Positions 1-7,441 of a DNA stretch of 12,307 bases are shown here, piece after piece. Within the stretch, counting starts at the first letter, position 1; every line of letters starts with the position of its first letter. The translations under genes were made by a program, and so were the position numbers. Source of the DNA: Treponema sp. (GTDB lineage: Bacteria > Spirochaetota > Spirochaetia > Treponematales > Breznakiellaceae). The DNA is taken from positions 1 to 12,307 of the forward strand of contig JAIRXT010000109.1 in the NCBI GenBank assembly GCA_031268125.1, written 5' to 3'. The notes beneath the pieces are model-generated. The model did not search any database. It saw only the letters and a program-made list of their open reading frames with translations, and had not been told where the DNA came from.

Positions 1-1
1 G

Positions 2-925
2 CTAGCGGTACTCAACCGGAAAGACCATGCGATCCCTGGTCAACACCGTCTCCGGGAAAATTTCCTGGGCCTCCCTTAAAAGCTGCTTCAAGTCGTAGTC
101 GGTGTAGCGGGGGCTGTAGTGGATCAGGGCCAGCTTCTTGACCCCCGCCGCCAGGGCAATCCGGGCCGCCTGTTCCGATGTCATGTGCTTCTTCTCCCGG
201 GCGCTGTCCGCCAGATCCCGGCAGAACATCCCCTCGCAGACCAACAGGTCGGAGTCCGCCACCTGGCCGGCAATGCCGGGGAAGCCCAGCGTATCGGTTA
301 CAAACGAAAATTTCCTTCCCAGCCGGGATTCCCCCAGCACATCCTCCGGCCGCACCAGGGCGCCGTCCGCGGCTTCCACCGTTTCCCCGGACTGCAGCTT
401 TGACCACAGAGGCCCCCGGGGCACCTTCAGAGCCTCCGCCAGATCCGGGTGGAATTCCCCCGGCCGGATATCCTCCTCCAGGGTATAGCCGTAACAGGGT
501 TTGGTATGCCGCAGCGCAAAGGCCCGGACATGGAAACCATCCCCCTTGTAGACTATCCCCGGCTCGGTAACTTCCCGGATTACAATCTCGTAGTTAATGT
601 ACATGTCAAGCACCCGGCGGCTCTCCTCGATGTACTCCCCGATCCGGGGGGGGCCGATAATGTACAGCGGATCATCCCGGTCCACCTGGGAGGAGAGCAT
701 CAAAAGCCCCGGAATGCCCGTTACGTGGTCCGCATGGGTATGGCTGACGAAGATGACGGAAATTTTCTTCCAGCGCAGGTTCAGCCGCCGCAGGGAGACC
801 TGGGTACCCTCCCCTCCGTCAAACAGGAACAGTTCACCCTCCCGCCGCAGCAGGACGGAGGTAAGATGCCGGTTGGGCAGGGGCATCATACCCCCGCAGC
901 CCAGGATAAAGGCCTCAAGATTCAT
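2..925 (-). CDS. rnz: Ribonuclease Z (tRNA 3' endonuclease), metallo-beta-lactamase fold
   Basis: RNase Z cuts the 3' trailer from tRNA precursors that lack an encoded CCA, using a two-zinc metallo-beta-lactamase site in the cytoplasm. The 307-residue product has the full ligand set: H62-T-H-A-D66-H67 (the HxHxDH motif), H140 in ALRHTKPCYGY, D211 in FVTDT, H247 in KKHMTSEQAA and H269 in LIHYSPRY. Spacing and length match the short bacterial RNase Z family. The start is placed at the ATG at 923-925 because the family homology (MNLEAFILGCGG) begins there. The frame stays open upstream to 1075, but that part reads through the terminator and the tRNA and is not expected to be protein. No Shine-Dalgarno precedes the ATG. 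The gene lies 86 bases downstream of a terminator, so it probably has its own promoter. The adjacent tRNA-Val lacks CCA and is a plausible substrate (inference). Confidence 0.93.
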   Translation of the reverse strand: MNLEAFILGCGGMMPLPNRHLTSVLLRREGELFLFDGGEGTQVSLRRLNLRWKKISVIFVSHTHADHVTGIPGLLMLSSQVDRDDPLYIIGPPRIGEYIEESRRVLDMYINYEIVIREVTEPGIVYKGDGFHVRAFALRHTKPCYGYTLEEDIRPGEFHPDLAEALKVPRGPLWSKLQSGETVEAADGALVRPEDVLGESRLGRKFSFVTDTLGFPGIAGQVADSDLLVCEGMFCRDLADSAREKKHMTSEQAARIALAAGVKKLALIHYSPRYTDYDLKQLLREAQEIFPETVLTRDRMVFPVEYR

Positions 926-933
926 AATGGGGC

Positions 934-939
934 AGTATA
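934..939 (-). promoter_or_regulatory. Possible -10 element of rnz
   Basis: The minus strand reads TATACT nine bases before the rnz ATG, after the terminator at 1012-1032. No good -35 is seen at 16-18 bases. If used, transcription would begin within a few bases of the ATG, giving a nearly leaderless mRNA, which would fit the missing Shine-Dalgarno. This is one hexamer match only. Confidence 0.3.
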
Positions 940-1011
940 GCCGGTTTGGGGGATAATTTTCCAGCCGACGCGTTTTGACGCCGGAAATTCGAGGTAAAAC
1001 CGGACGGGCAT

Positions 1012-1032
1012 AAAAAAAGCCCCCGAAGGGGC
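1012..1032 (-). terminator. Rho-independent terminator after tRNA-Val
   Basis: On the minus strand GCCCC-UUCG-GGGGC is followed by seven U residues. This is a short GC stem closed by the very stable C(UUCG)G tetraloop. It starts two bases after the tRNA 3' end, so it ends the tRNA transcript (or the che operon plus tRNA) and separates it from rnz. Confidence 0.88.
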
Positions 1033-1033
1033 A

Positions 1034-1107
1034 TGGGCGATACAAGAGTCGAACTTGTGACCCCCAGCGTGTCATACTGGTGCTCTAACCAACTGAGCTA
1101 ACCGCCC
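1034..1107 (-). tRNA. tRNA-Val (anticodon GAC)
   Basis: A full cloverleaf of 74 bases folds on the minus strand. The acceptor stem GGGCGGU/AUCGCCC has one G-U pair. The D arm is GCUC/GAGC. The anticodon stem CCAGU/GCUGG encloses loop AUGACAC with anticodon GAC, which reads valine GUC/GUU. The variable loop has 5 bases. The T arm is ACAAG-UUCGACU-CUUGU, and the discriminator base is A. No CCA is encoded: the next bases are UGCCCC of the terminator, so CCA must be added by nucleotidyltransferase after 3' trimming. The gene sits 122 bases downstream of cheX. No convincing promoter was found in that gap, so co-transcription with the che operon is possible. Confidence 0.96.
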
Positions 1108-1186
1108 AACTATCCGCACACCGCAAAGCGATGTTTATTCACAAATGCCGCAGGGCCAGTCTTATGCCGACATACCCATCATATAC

Positions 1187-1206
1187 GGACCGGCCTTAGC
1201 CGGTCC
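1187..1206 (-). terminator. Perfect hairpin after cheX, possible weak terminator
   Basis: GGACCGGC-TAAG-GCCGGTCC is a perfect 8-bp stem with a 4-base loop, starting 23 bases past the cheX stop codon. No U-run follows in either direction, so it may act as an inefficient or Rho-assisted terminator, or as an mRNA 3'-end/processing structure between cheX and the tRNA. Confidence 0.4.
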
Positions 1207-1229
1207 AGAGCGCCGCTTCAGGTTCCCCG

Positions 1230-1715
1230 CTAATTCCGTTCCCGGATAACCACGTTGATCTCTATTTTACCGTTTTTACCCCCGGGGCCAAGCTGCATGG
1301 GAACGATCAAAGCCTCCACGTCCTTGCCCAAATTACTGGAAACTTCCATGTTGTCGCCGGTAAAAAGGGCCGGAGGCGTCAGATCGAATTTAAAACCCAG
1401 ATCGTGCAGTTTTGTTACCGCCTGGGCGGTGATCATGTTGGCAAGTTCCTGAATGGTCGCCTTTGCCATATCGTCCATGGTTTTGAAGTCTTCCCCGTTC
1501 ATGGTACTTACCACATAGAGGGCAGAATCCCTGGTCATATCGAACAAAACACGGCCTTCCACATCTCCGGCAAGCCCGACCAGGGCCGCCACACCCTGAA
1601 TAGCCATGTTCGTAGACTTAAGGAACAGATCCCCCCGCTTAACGTCCGTATTAAGCACCTCTTTCAATACATTAAAGGCCGCCTCAACAAAGGGATTAAT
1701 GTATTCAACTCTCAT
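1230..1715 (-). CDS. cheX: CheX, CheY-phosphate phosphatase
   Basis: CheX removes phosphate from the response regulator CheY-P and so resets the flagellar signal. It belongs to the CheC/CheX/FliY family and acts in the cytoplasm, usually as a dimer. The 161-residue product is a normal length for CheX. The family's catalytic helix is visible as E90-L-A-N93 within IQELANMITAQAVTKL; the E..N pair is the signature that reaches into the CheY active site. The C-terminal strand region (IVPMQLGPGG...KIEINVVIRE) also fits. A strong Shine-Dalgarno supports the ATG at 1713-1715. The gene lies 23 bases after the CheW/CheR-like gene and is the last che gene of the operon. In Treponema pallidum cheY follows cheX, as I recall; here a tRNA follows instead. 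Confidence 0.9.
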   Translation of the reverse strand: MRVEYINPFVEAAFNVLKEVLNTDVKRGDLFLKSTNMAIQGVAALVGLAGDVEGRVLFDMTRDSALYVVSTMNGEDFKTMDDMAKATIQELANMITAQAVTKLHDLGFKFDLTPPALFTGDNMEVSSNLGKDVEALIVPMQLGPGGKNGKIEINVVIRERN

Positions 1716-1721
1716 ATCAAA

Positions 1722-1730
1722 CTCCTTTCC
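1722..1730 (-). promoter_or_regulatory. Ribosome binding site of cheX
   Basis: The minus strand reads GGAAAGGAG, then six bases, then ATG. This is the strongest Shine-Dalgarno in the window and fixes the cheX start. Confidence 0.85.
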
Positions 1731-1738
1731 AATAACGA

Positions 1739-3058
1739 CTATGAATTACGCAAATAAGCAGATATCGGATCCGATGCGACCGGAAGCCATTCACCACCCT
1801 GGAGCTGTTCGTTCCGCCCCAAAATAACCATACCCCGGTTTTTTAACTTTTCAGCAAACTGGGCGATCATCTTTTCCTGATCCCGTACCGAAAGGAAAGA
1901 AAGAATATCCCGGGCCAGAATAAAATCCATGTCCGGAAGGGGATTATCATTCAGGATATCGTGATATTCAAAAATCACCGAATCCTTAATCACCTGGTTA
2001 AAACTGTAACCATTCTTCCCGTTTACCATGAAAGGCCGGCAATATTCGGGCACTTCCTCCAAATCGAATACCTGATTAGGCGCCTGGGATATGGCCATGA
2101 TGTCATTATCGTTGGCCCATATCCTGATACGCCCGTCCGGATACCTTTGTTTAAGTATACAGGCAAATGAATAAGTTTCATAGCCCTTGCCGCAGCCAAG
2201 ATTCCAGACCTGGATGTTGTTGGAGGGAAGTTCCGGCAGGATATTCCTGACCATCCCCGCATAATCATCATCCCAGAAGACCCCGGTATGCGGAGAGTGA
2301 AAAGAAACAAGAAAATTCTCCGCATCGGAAGCGTTTTTTAACTGGATATCTACATCCGTATGGGTAGCGGCCCATTCACCAAAACGCTTGTCCAGCCAGT
2401 TTTCGTTGACCAGAGACGCGAAAAAATGCTGCAGGGCGCCCAGATTATCACGGATAAAGCCAACGGTCTCACCGGACATCTCCGGCTGGGCCGGAGCGGC
2501 TTCCGGGGCTTTGTATGCGGCTCCGCCGGCCTCCGCAATCGCGGGACGGGGCTTTTCCTCCTCCTTGCTCTGGGAGAAGATACGGACCACATCCAGGATG
2601 ATGTAAAGATCCCCCTGCTTCTCCACCACCCCGCTGATAAATTTGATGTTAATATCCCCAAAAATCGGATGGGGGGGCTGGATGGTCCCGGAATTGATCC
2701 CCACGACCTTGTCGATCTTGTCTACGATGGTCCCGTAGACCCGGTCTTCAATGCGGAGGATCAGCATGTTTTCCTGGCCGTCCGCCTTATGGTCCAGGGG
2801 GAGGTGGAAGAATGAACGGAGATCGATAATGGGGATAATATCACCCCGGAGGTTGTATACGCCCCGGACAAAAGAAGCGGCGTTGGGTACGTAGGTAAAT
2901 TTATCGGCCTTGGCTATTTCCTTGACGTTCATAATATCAACGCCGTAGTCCTTCCCCCCCAAGGAAAAGGTGATCATCTTGTAATCATCGGTGCTTATCC
3001 GTTCTTTTTGTTCCTGGAGTTCAGCATTTACCTGGGCCAGGTCTTTGATCATCGCCAT
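1739..3058 (-). CDS. CheW domain fused to a degenerate CheR-like methyltransferase domain
   Basis: The 439-residue protein joins two chemotaxis modules. Residues about 25-163 are a CheW domain (MITFSLGGKDYGVDIMNVKE, VRGVYNLRGDIIPIIDLR), which couples receptors to CheA. An Ala/Pro/Glu-rich linker (about 164-195) leads to a CheR-type Rossmann methyltransferase fold (about 197-439). The CheR part departs from the usual signatures. The expected AGCSTGEE SAM-binding motif reads LGCGKGYE (287-294), the T-x-FFR segment reads TGVFWDD (258-264), and CRN reads ARD (382-384). The N-terminal helical part is also short. Loss of the usual arginine and SAM-loop residues suggests a structural role rather than receptor methylation (inference). 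Published work on T. denticola arrays, as I recall, describes such a CheW/CheR-like protein. The ATG is supported by GGAG seven bases upstream. It lies 12 bases after cheA and 23 before cheX. Confidence 0.9.
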   Translation of the reverse strand: MAMIKDLAQVNAELQEQKERISTDDYKMITFSLGGKDYGVDIMNVKEIAKADKFTYVPNAASFVRGVYNLRGDIIPIIDLRSFFHLPLDHKADGQENMLILRIEDRVYGTIVDKIDKVVGINSGTIQPPHPIFGDINIKFISGVVEKQGDLYIILDVVRIFSQSKEEEKPRPAIAEAGGAAYKAPEAAPAQPEMSGETVGFIRDNLGALQHFFASLVNENWLDKRFGEWAATHTDVDIQLKNASDAENFLVSFHSPHTGVFWDDDYAGMVRNILPELPSNNIQVWNLGCGKGYETYSFACILKQRYPDGRIRIWANDNDIMAISQAPNQVFDLEEVPEYCRPFMVNGKNGYSFNQVIKDSVIFEYHDILNDNPLPDMDFILARDILSFLSVRDQEKMIAQFAEKLKNRGMVILGRNEQLQGGEWLPVASDPISAYLRNS

Positions 3059-3065
3059 GATGGTT

Positions 3066-3069
3066 CTCC
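3066..3069 (-). promoter_or_regulatory. Ribosome binding site of the CheW/CheR-like gene
   Basis: The minus strand reads ACGGAGAACCATCATG, with GGAG seven bases from the start. It lies within the 12-base gap after the cheA stop codon, as expected for translation coupled to cheA. Confidence 0.7.
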
Positions 3070-3070
3070 G

Positions 3071-5392
3071 TTACCGTACAGAAGATTCGCGGATGCGCCG
3101 GTTTTCCATTTCCCGGCGAAGCCCCAGCTCCAGAAGCTGGCCCACGTCAATAATCAGGGAAACCGACCCGTCGCCCAGTATCGAAGCCCCGGCGATACCC
3201 GGAGAGTTGGTATACTGATCCCGCAGAGGTTTAATAACCACGTCCTCCTCGCCGATAAGACTGTCCACCATAAAGCCCATCTTCTTTTCCGCCGTCCCCA
3301 CAATCACAATAAAGTTGTAATCCTGCTGTTCTTCGGTCTTGATCCCGAAGAGCCGGTTCAGCCTGAGCAGGGAGATAACATCGTTGCGGATATTGAAGAC
3401 CTCGTAGTTGTCGATCCTTTTGATATCCTGGGGTTTGAGCCGCAGGCTTTCGATCACGCTGGTAATGGGGATAGAGTAAATCTCCGTACCCACCCGGACC
3501 AGAAGGCCCTGGATAATCGCCAGCGTAAGGGGAAGCTTAATCGTAAACTTGGTACCCTTACCGTGCTCGGAACTGACCGTTACCGTACCGTTGAGTTTGT
3601 CAATCTGGCGGCGGACCACATCAAGGCCGACGCCCCTGCCGGAGATGCTGGTAATCTGTTTGGCCGTGGAAAAGCCCGGCTCGAAGATCAAATTAAAGGC
3701 CTCTACATCGGTAAGGAGCTTGTTGGGATTGATGAGTCCCCGTTCAACGGCCTTGGCCTTGACCGCATTTACGTCTATGCCTTTACCGTCATCGGCAATC
3801 TCGATGACGATCATGTTGCCTTCGTTGGCGGCCTTCAAGATGACCATGCCCTCCTCGGGCTTGCCGGCAGCCTTCCGTTCTTCCTGGGATTCGATCCCGT
3901 GGTCGATGGAATTCCGCACGGAGTGCATGATCGGATCCAGCAGATCCTCGATAACCGACTTGTCCAGTTCGGTTTCTTCCCCTTCGATGACCAGGTTGAT
4001 CTTCTTGTTCAGGGACTTGGAAAGGTCCCGTACCAGCCGGGGGAAACGGCTGAAAATCTGGCTGATGGGTACCATGCGGATCCGCATGACCCCTTCCTGC
4101 AGTTCCCCGGTGATCCGCCCCAGATTCTGGGAGGTGGAGCGGAATTTTCCCATGTTGATCTTGACGGAAGCCTCGAAACCGTCAAAAAGGGTAAACATGT
4201 CCCCGTATTCTTCGCCGATTTCCTTGCGGATATCCTTAACGGACCGGCCTTCCTGTATGCTGTCCAGATAATCGGGGAGCTTGTCAAAGAGGCTTTTGAT
4301 TTTTTCCCGGTATTTGTTCTCCAGATCGTGCAGTTCAACAAGCATGTCGTTGAACTGGTTGCTGATCTGGTTGAAGGTTGCCTTGGTGATGACCGTTTCC
4401 GACACCAGGTTGAGGAGATCGTCGATACGCTTGGAGTCCACCCGGAGGATGGAGCCCGCCTCTTTCCCGGCCTTCTTGGCATCCTCCGCAGAACCTGCCG
4501 CGGATTTGGCCTCCGCGGGAGCCGCCGGAACAACGGGGGCCGGGGCGGGCTTTGCCGCCTTGGGCGCGGCCGGCGCCGGTACCGGTTGGCCCCCGGCGGA
4601 AACCTTGCTTACATCGCTAATCGCGGCGTCCAGGGATACGTCGGGGATAATCACATGCCTGCGAATCTCATCCGCCGTTTTTGAGCTGGCGTAGTAATAG
4701 TCAACCGTGGGGAAGAAATTGTCTTCGTAAAGGGCATCGAAATCCGGCGTAGTGCGGAGGACCGTCCCGTCCCCCTTCAGGGCGGCGTAAACCTGGATGG
4801 CCCCTACCGTGTTCATCAGGCTGTTTTCATCAAATTTGACCGAAATCCGGTAGATGGGCATACCGCCGTCCACGGATTCCCGCAGTTCCCTAAGTTCGTC
4901 TTCGGTCAGGTCCCTTTGTGAAGAAACCGCCGCCGGGGGGGGAGCGGGTTTGGGCGCTGCGGGTTTGGCCGCGGAACCCTTCTTGCTTTTGGCGCTGTCC
5001 GGCAGCAGGGCGGAGAGCTTGGCCTCAATCGCCGAGGTATCTTCCTGGTAAACCGCCCCTTCCATACGCTTGCCCAGCATGGCCTTTATCACGTCAATCG
5101 CCGAAAGCAGAACATCAACCACATCTTCATTTACCGAAAGCTGATCCGACCGGATTGCGTCCAGCACGTCCTCTACCAGGTGGGTAAAATGGGAAAGTTC
5201 CATCATTTCCACCGTGGCGGAACCGCCTTTTAGGGTATGAGCGGCCCGGAAGATCTCATCCACGGAGTCCTTGTTGCCCCCTTCGTTTTCCAGAACCAAG
5301 ACGTTCTGCTCTAGGGTGTCAACTTGCATTTGAGCTTCGCTGAAAAAATCTTTTAATAGTTCCTCATTATTAGGATCTAGATAATCGCTCAT
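3071..5392 (-). CDS. cheA: Chemotaxis histidine kinase CheA
   Basis: CheA autophosphorylates in receptor arrays and passes phosphate to CheY. The 773-residue protein shows all five domains. P1 (about 8-107) has the phospho-accepting H52 in AAHTLKGGSA. P2 (about 165-262) is the likely response-regulator docking domain. Pro/Ala-rich linkers lie at about 143-155 and 265-300. The P3 dimerisation helices span about 315-435. The P4 kinase covers about 436-620, with the N box H490-S-V-R-N494-S-I-D-H498-G, G1 IADDGKGID (532-540), the F box FEPGFST and G2 SGRGVGLDVV (584-593). The CheW-like P5 is about 622-760. P3 holds an extra charged helical stretch (about 355-412), longer than in enteric or Thermotoga CheA. 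The ATG at 5390-5392 has no Shine-Dalgarno, but nearby upstream ATGs are out of frame or hit stops. First gene of the operon. Confidence 0.96.
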   Translation of the reverse strand: MSDYLDPNNEELLKDFFSEAQMQVDTLEQNVLVLENEGGNKDSVDEIFRAAHTLKGGSATVEMMELSHFTHLVEDVLDAIRSDQLSVNEDVVDVLLSAIDVIKAMLGKRMEGAVYQEDTSAIEAKLSALLPDSAKSKKGSAAKPAAPKPAPPPAAVSSQRDLTEDELRELRESVDGGMPIYRISVKFDENSLMNTVGAIQVYAALKGDGTVLRTTPDFDALYEDNFFPTVDYYYASSKTADEIRRHVIIPDVSLDAAISDVSKVSAGGQPVPAPAAPKAAKPAPAPVVPAAPAEAKSAAGSAEDAKKAGKEAGSILRVDSKRIDDLLNLVSETVITKATFNQISNQFNDMLVELHDLENKYREKIKSLFDKLPDYLDSIQEGRSVKDIRKEIGEEYGDMFTLFDGFEASVKINMGKFRSTSQNLGRITGELQEGVMRIRMVPISQIFSRFPRLVRDLSKSLNKKINLVIEGEETELDKSVIEDLLDPIMHSVRNSIDHGIESQEERKAAGKPEEGMVILKAANEGNMIVIEIADDGKGIDVNAVKAKAVERGLINPNKLLTDVEAFNLIFEPGFSTAKQITSISGRGVGLDVVRRQIDKLNGTVTVSSEHGKGTKFTIKLPLTLAIIQGLLVRVGTEIYSIPITSVIESLRLKPQDIKRIDNYEVFNIRNDVISLLRLNRLFGIKTEEQQDYNFIVIVGTAEKKMGFMVDSLIGEEDVVIKPLRDQYTNSPGIAGASILGDGSVSLIIDVGQLLELGLRREMENRRIRESSVR

Positions 5393-5438
5393 TATACATC
5401 AATCATTTATCGAGAAGCGGGGTTAAGTCAAGTCGTTG

Positions 5439-5467
5439 GTTATACAAGATCAGAATAAACGCGTAAA
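5439..5467 (-). promoter_or_regulatory. Candidate sigma-70 promoter of the che operon
   Basis: The minus strand reads TTTACG (5467-5462), a 17-base spacer, then TATAAC (5444-5439). The matches to TTGACA and TATAAT are 4/6 and 5/6 with ideal spacing. Transcription would start near 5432, about 40 bases before the cheA ATG. No flagellar sigma-28 or sigma-54 motif was seen in the 98-base gap. Confidence 0.5.
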
Positions 5468-5489
5468 ATCTTATACTTTGTGATACGCG
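5454..5489 (-). terminator. Weak terminator-like hairpin after the RNB gene
   Basis: Directly after the stop codon of the RNB gene the minus strand has CGCGTA (5489-5484), an 18-base loop, TACGCG (5465-5460), then TTTATT. The 6-bp stem and broken U-tract make it a modest terminator at best. Its distal arm overlaps the proposed -35 of the che promoter, so the two may interfere. Confidence 0.35.
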
Positions 5490-5490
5490 C

Positions 5491-7413
5491 CTATTCGGCG
5501 GAAAAGACCACTTCACCTTCGGGAATCCGCAGGCTCGCCAGCTTGAGGGTCAGAATCTGGTTGGGGTCCGCATCTTTTTTCAGGCTTACCTGGGTGTCCA
5601 GCCCCAGGGCGGGGATGAGCGCCAGGGTCTTGGGCCCCCTCTTTTCCAAAACCACCCCCTCCCACCGGGAACCGATCTTGTCGTGGAGGTAAACCAGGGT
5701 CCAGTAAGTCCGGGAGGCCCGTTCCGCCTGCACGCTCTGGGCCAGGGCGGCATCCCCCGCGCCCAGCCTGAGCAGCAGTTCGTCTTTCCCCAGGGGCTCG
5801 GCGCCCCGGAGCGCCGCCCGTATCTGCTGATGGGCCAGAAGATCCGTATAACGGCGCAGGGGGCTGGTTACCTGGGTATACAGGCCCAGGCCCAGGCCCT
5901 GATGGGGGCCGGGGTTGAGGGAGAGATTCCTGGGCCGCATGGACTTGCGAAGCTGCCAGGCCCCCGCATAGCCCGGCAGAGGTTTGGCGGGGAGGTCCCC
6001 CAGCTCCTGGCCCACGTAGGGAAAGGGAAGGGATTCCCCCCGCAGTTCCCGGGACCGGACCCAGCGGGCGGCCCCTTCCCCGGCCAGGAGCATGCACTCC
6101 CGGACCATATCCGCGGATTTCCAGCGGGTTATGGGTTCCAGCCGGACCTGGCCCTCCTCCAGGGTGATGTGCAGTTCCGGCAGTTCGATGAAGACCGCCC
6201 CCGCTGCCAAACGCCGGGCCGCGTTACGCTCCCCCAGGGCAAACAGGGCCGCAAGAATCGCCGGTACGGAATCCCCGGCGGAGGGGGCCCCGGCGGCCAG
6301 CCTGTCGGCCTCCTCGTAGCTTAGGCGGGTAACCTGCACCCAGGAGGGAACCACTTCCACATCGAGGATGGAGGCGTCGGGGCCCAGGGTCAGTTTGAAG
6401 GAGAGGGCAGCGGAGCGCCCGGAAAGCCCCAAGGCAAACAGGGGCAGGGCTTCGCCGGCAAGCATCCGGTAGGTCGCTTCGGGGAGGTAAAAGGTTGCCC
6501 CCCGGTTCCGGGCTTCCCGTTCCGCGGGGCTGCCGGGGCCAATCGAGGAGGCGGGGTCCGCCACGTGGACCCACAGGCAGAGGGGGTCCGATGCGGAACG
6601 GGGGATTTCCAGGGAAACGGCATCGTCCGGGTCCTGACTCCAGGGGCTGTCGATGGCAAAGGACGGAAGACGGCTCAGGTCCAGGCGGTCCTCCGGGGGA
6701 GGCGGTTCAGGAACGGAGGAAGCGGAGCTCAGGGAAAGGCCGAAGCGCTGCGGGTGGGGATTCACCTTGAGATCCCAAAAGCCCGTCTCCAGCAGCAGCC
6801 GGTGGGCCCGGACGGGGCTTTCCTCCAGCCCCGCGTCCCTCATGGTCCTGCTTTTTGCGGCGATTCCGTAGGCCAGGGCTTCCACATCCTGCAAAAAACG
6901 GCCGTCCAGAACGGGGTCCAGCTTCCGGTTCCTGAGGCGTTCCAAAAAATCCGCCCGTTCCCGAAGCTCCTGATCCTTTCCGGCCCGCTTTTTCTCCTCC
7001 GCTTCCAGTTCCCCGGCGGACCGGGGGCGGATAAGGGAGCCTTCCGCCCTAAAGTAAAGGCCGTCCTGCAGCAGCAGGAACACCGCCCAGGCGCTCCGCG
7101 GGCTAAAGGCCCCCCAGATCAGTTCCGCCAGTTCTTGGGCGGAAAGGCCGGCCCCCTCGCCGGATTCTTCTGCGGAAAGGAGTTCCCAGGCCTCCCGCAC
7201 CGGCCCTTCCGCTTCGGGAAAGCCCTCCGCCAGGGCGGCCAGGTCCGAAGCGCCGCAGGGTCCGGGATGAAGGAACTCCAGGTCCTTCTCCCGGACCTTC
7301 AGGGTCCCAGAGGCTCCCGGCCCGGCAGTAAGGATGAGGAGCCGGTCCCCTTCCCTGCCCTGCACCAGGGCAGGGCGGTTCTTGTAAGCCGCCAAACTTT
7401 TTTCGGGTATCAC
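5491..7413 (-). CDS. RNase II/RNase R-family exoribonuclease (RNB domain)
   Basis: RNB enzymes degrade RNA from the 3' end with Mg2+ in the cytoplasm. In this 640-residue protein the catalytic acidic cluster is intact: D255-SPWSQ-D261-P-D263-D264, the same spacing as D201/D207/D209/D210 of E. coli RNase II. The second signature, YTQVTSPLRRYTDLLAHQQI (512-531), matches the family's TSPIRRY motif. The N-terminus (YKNRPALVQGREGDRLLIL and a downstream LHPGP) resembles a small OB-like domain. The last 60 residues look like a short S1/OB remnant. Residues 80-240 are poorly recognisable, Glu/Arg-rich and probably helical. The start is GTG at 7413, 28 bases after the upstream repressor gene, with no Shine-Dalgarno. 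The frame is open further upstream but offers no ATG. Probably co-transcribed with the repressor. Whether it is functionally RNase II, RNase R or a specialised enzyme cannot be told. Confidence 0.87.
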   Translation of the reverse strand: MIPEKSLAAYKNRPALVQGREGDRLLILTAGPGASGTLKVREKDLEFLHPGPCGASDLAALAEGFPEAEGPVREAWELLSAEESGEGAGLSAQELAELIWGAFSPRSAWAVFLLLQDGLYFRAEGSLIRPRSAGELEAEEKKRAGKDQELRERADFLERLRNRKLDPVLDGRFLQDVEALAYGIAAKSRTMRDAGLEESPVRAHRLLLETGFWDLKVNPHPQRFGLSLSSASSVPEPPPPEDRLDLSRLPSFAIDSPWSQDPDDAVSLEIPRSASDPLCLWVHVADPASSIGPGSPAEREARNRGATFYLPEATYRMLAGEALPLFALGLSGRSAALSFKLTLGPDASILDVEVVPSWVQVTRLSYEEADRLAAGAPSAGDSVPAILAALFALGERNAARRLAAGAVFIELPELHITLEEGQVRLEPITRWKSADMVRECMLLAGEGAARWVRSRELRGESLPFPYVGQELGDLPAKPLPGYAGAWQLRKSMRPRNLSLNPGPHQGLGLGLYTQVTSPLRRYTDLLAHQQIRAALRGAEPLGKDELLLRLGAGDAALAQSVQAERASRTYWTLVYLHDKIGSRWEGVVLEKRGPKTLALIPALGLDTQVSLKKDADPNQILTLKLASLRIPEGEVVFSAE

Positions 7414-7441
7414 GGGGGCAGTGTACGGGGAACAGGCCGCT

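Noticed and set aside
926..1075. A 50-residue N-terminal extension of the rnz reading frame
   Set aside because: It runs through the tRNA 3' end and the UUCG terminator, and RNase Z homology begins at the ATG at 923-925.
3008..4684. Long open frame on the plus strand opposite cheA (558 codons)
   Set aside because: It is a shadow of the cheA codon pattern. It has no recognisable domain, while the minus strand encodes a complete CheA.
5387..5392. TATAAT overlapping the cheA start codon as a -10 element
   Set aside because: No -35 lies at a suitable distance and the RNA would begin inside the gene. The TTTACG/TATAAC pair upstream fits better.
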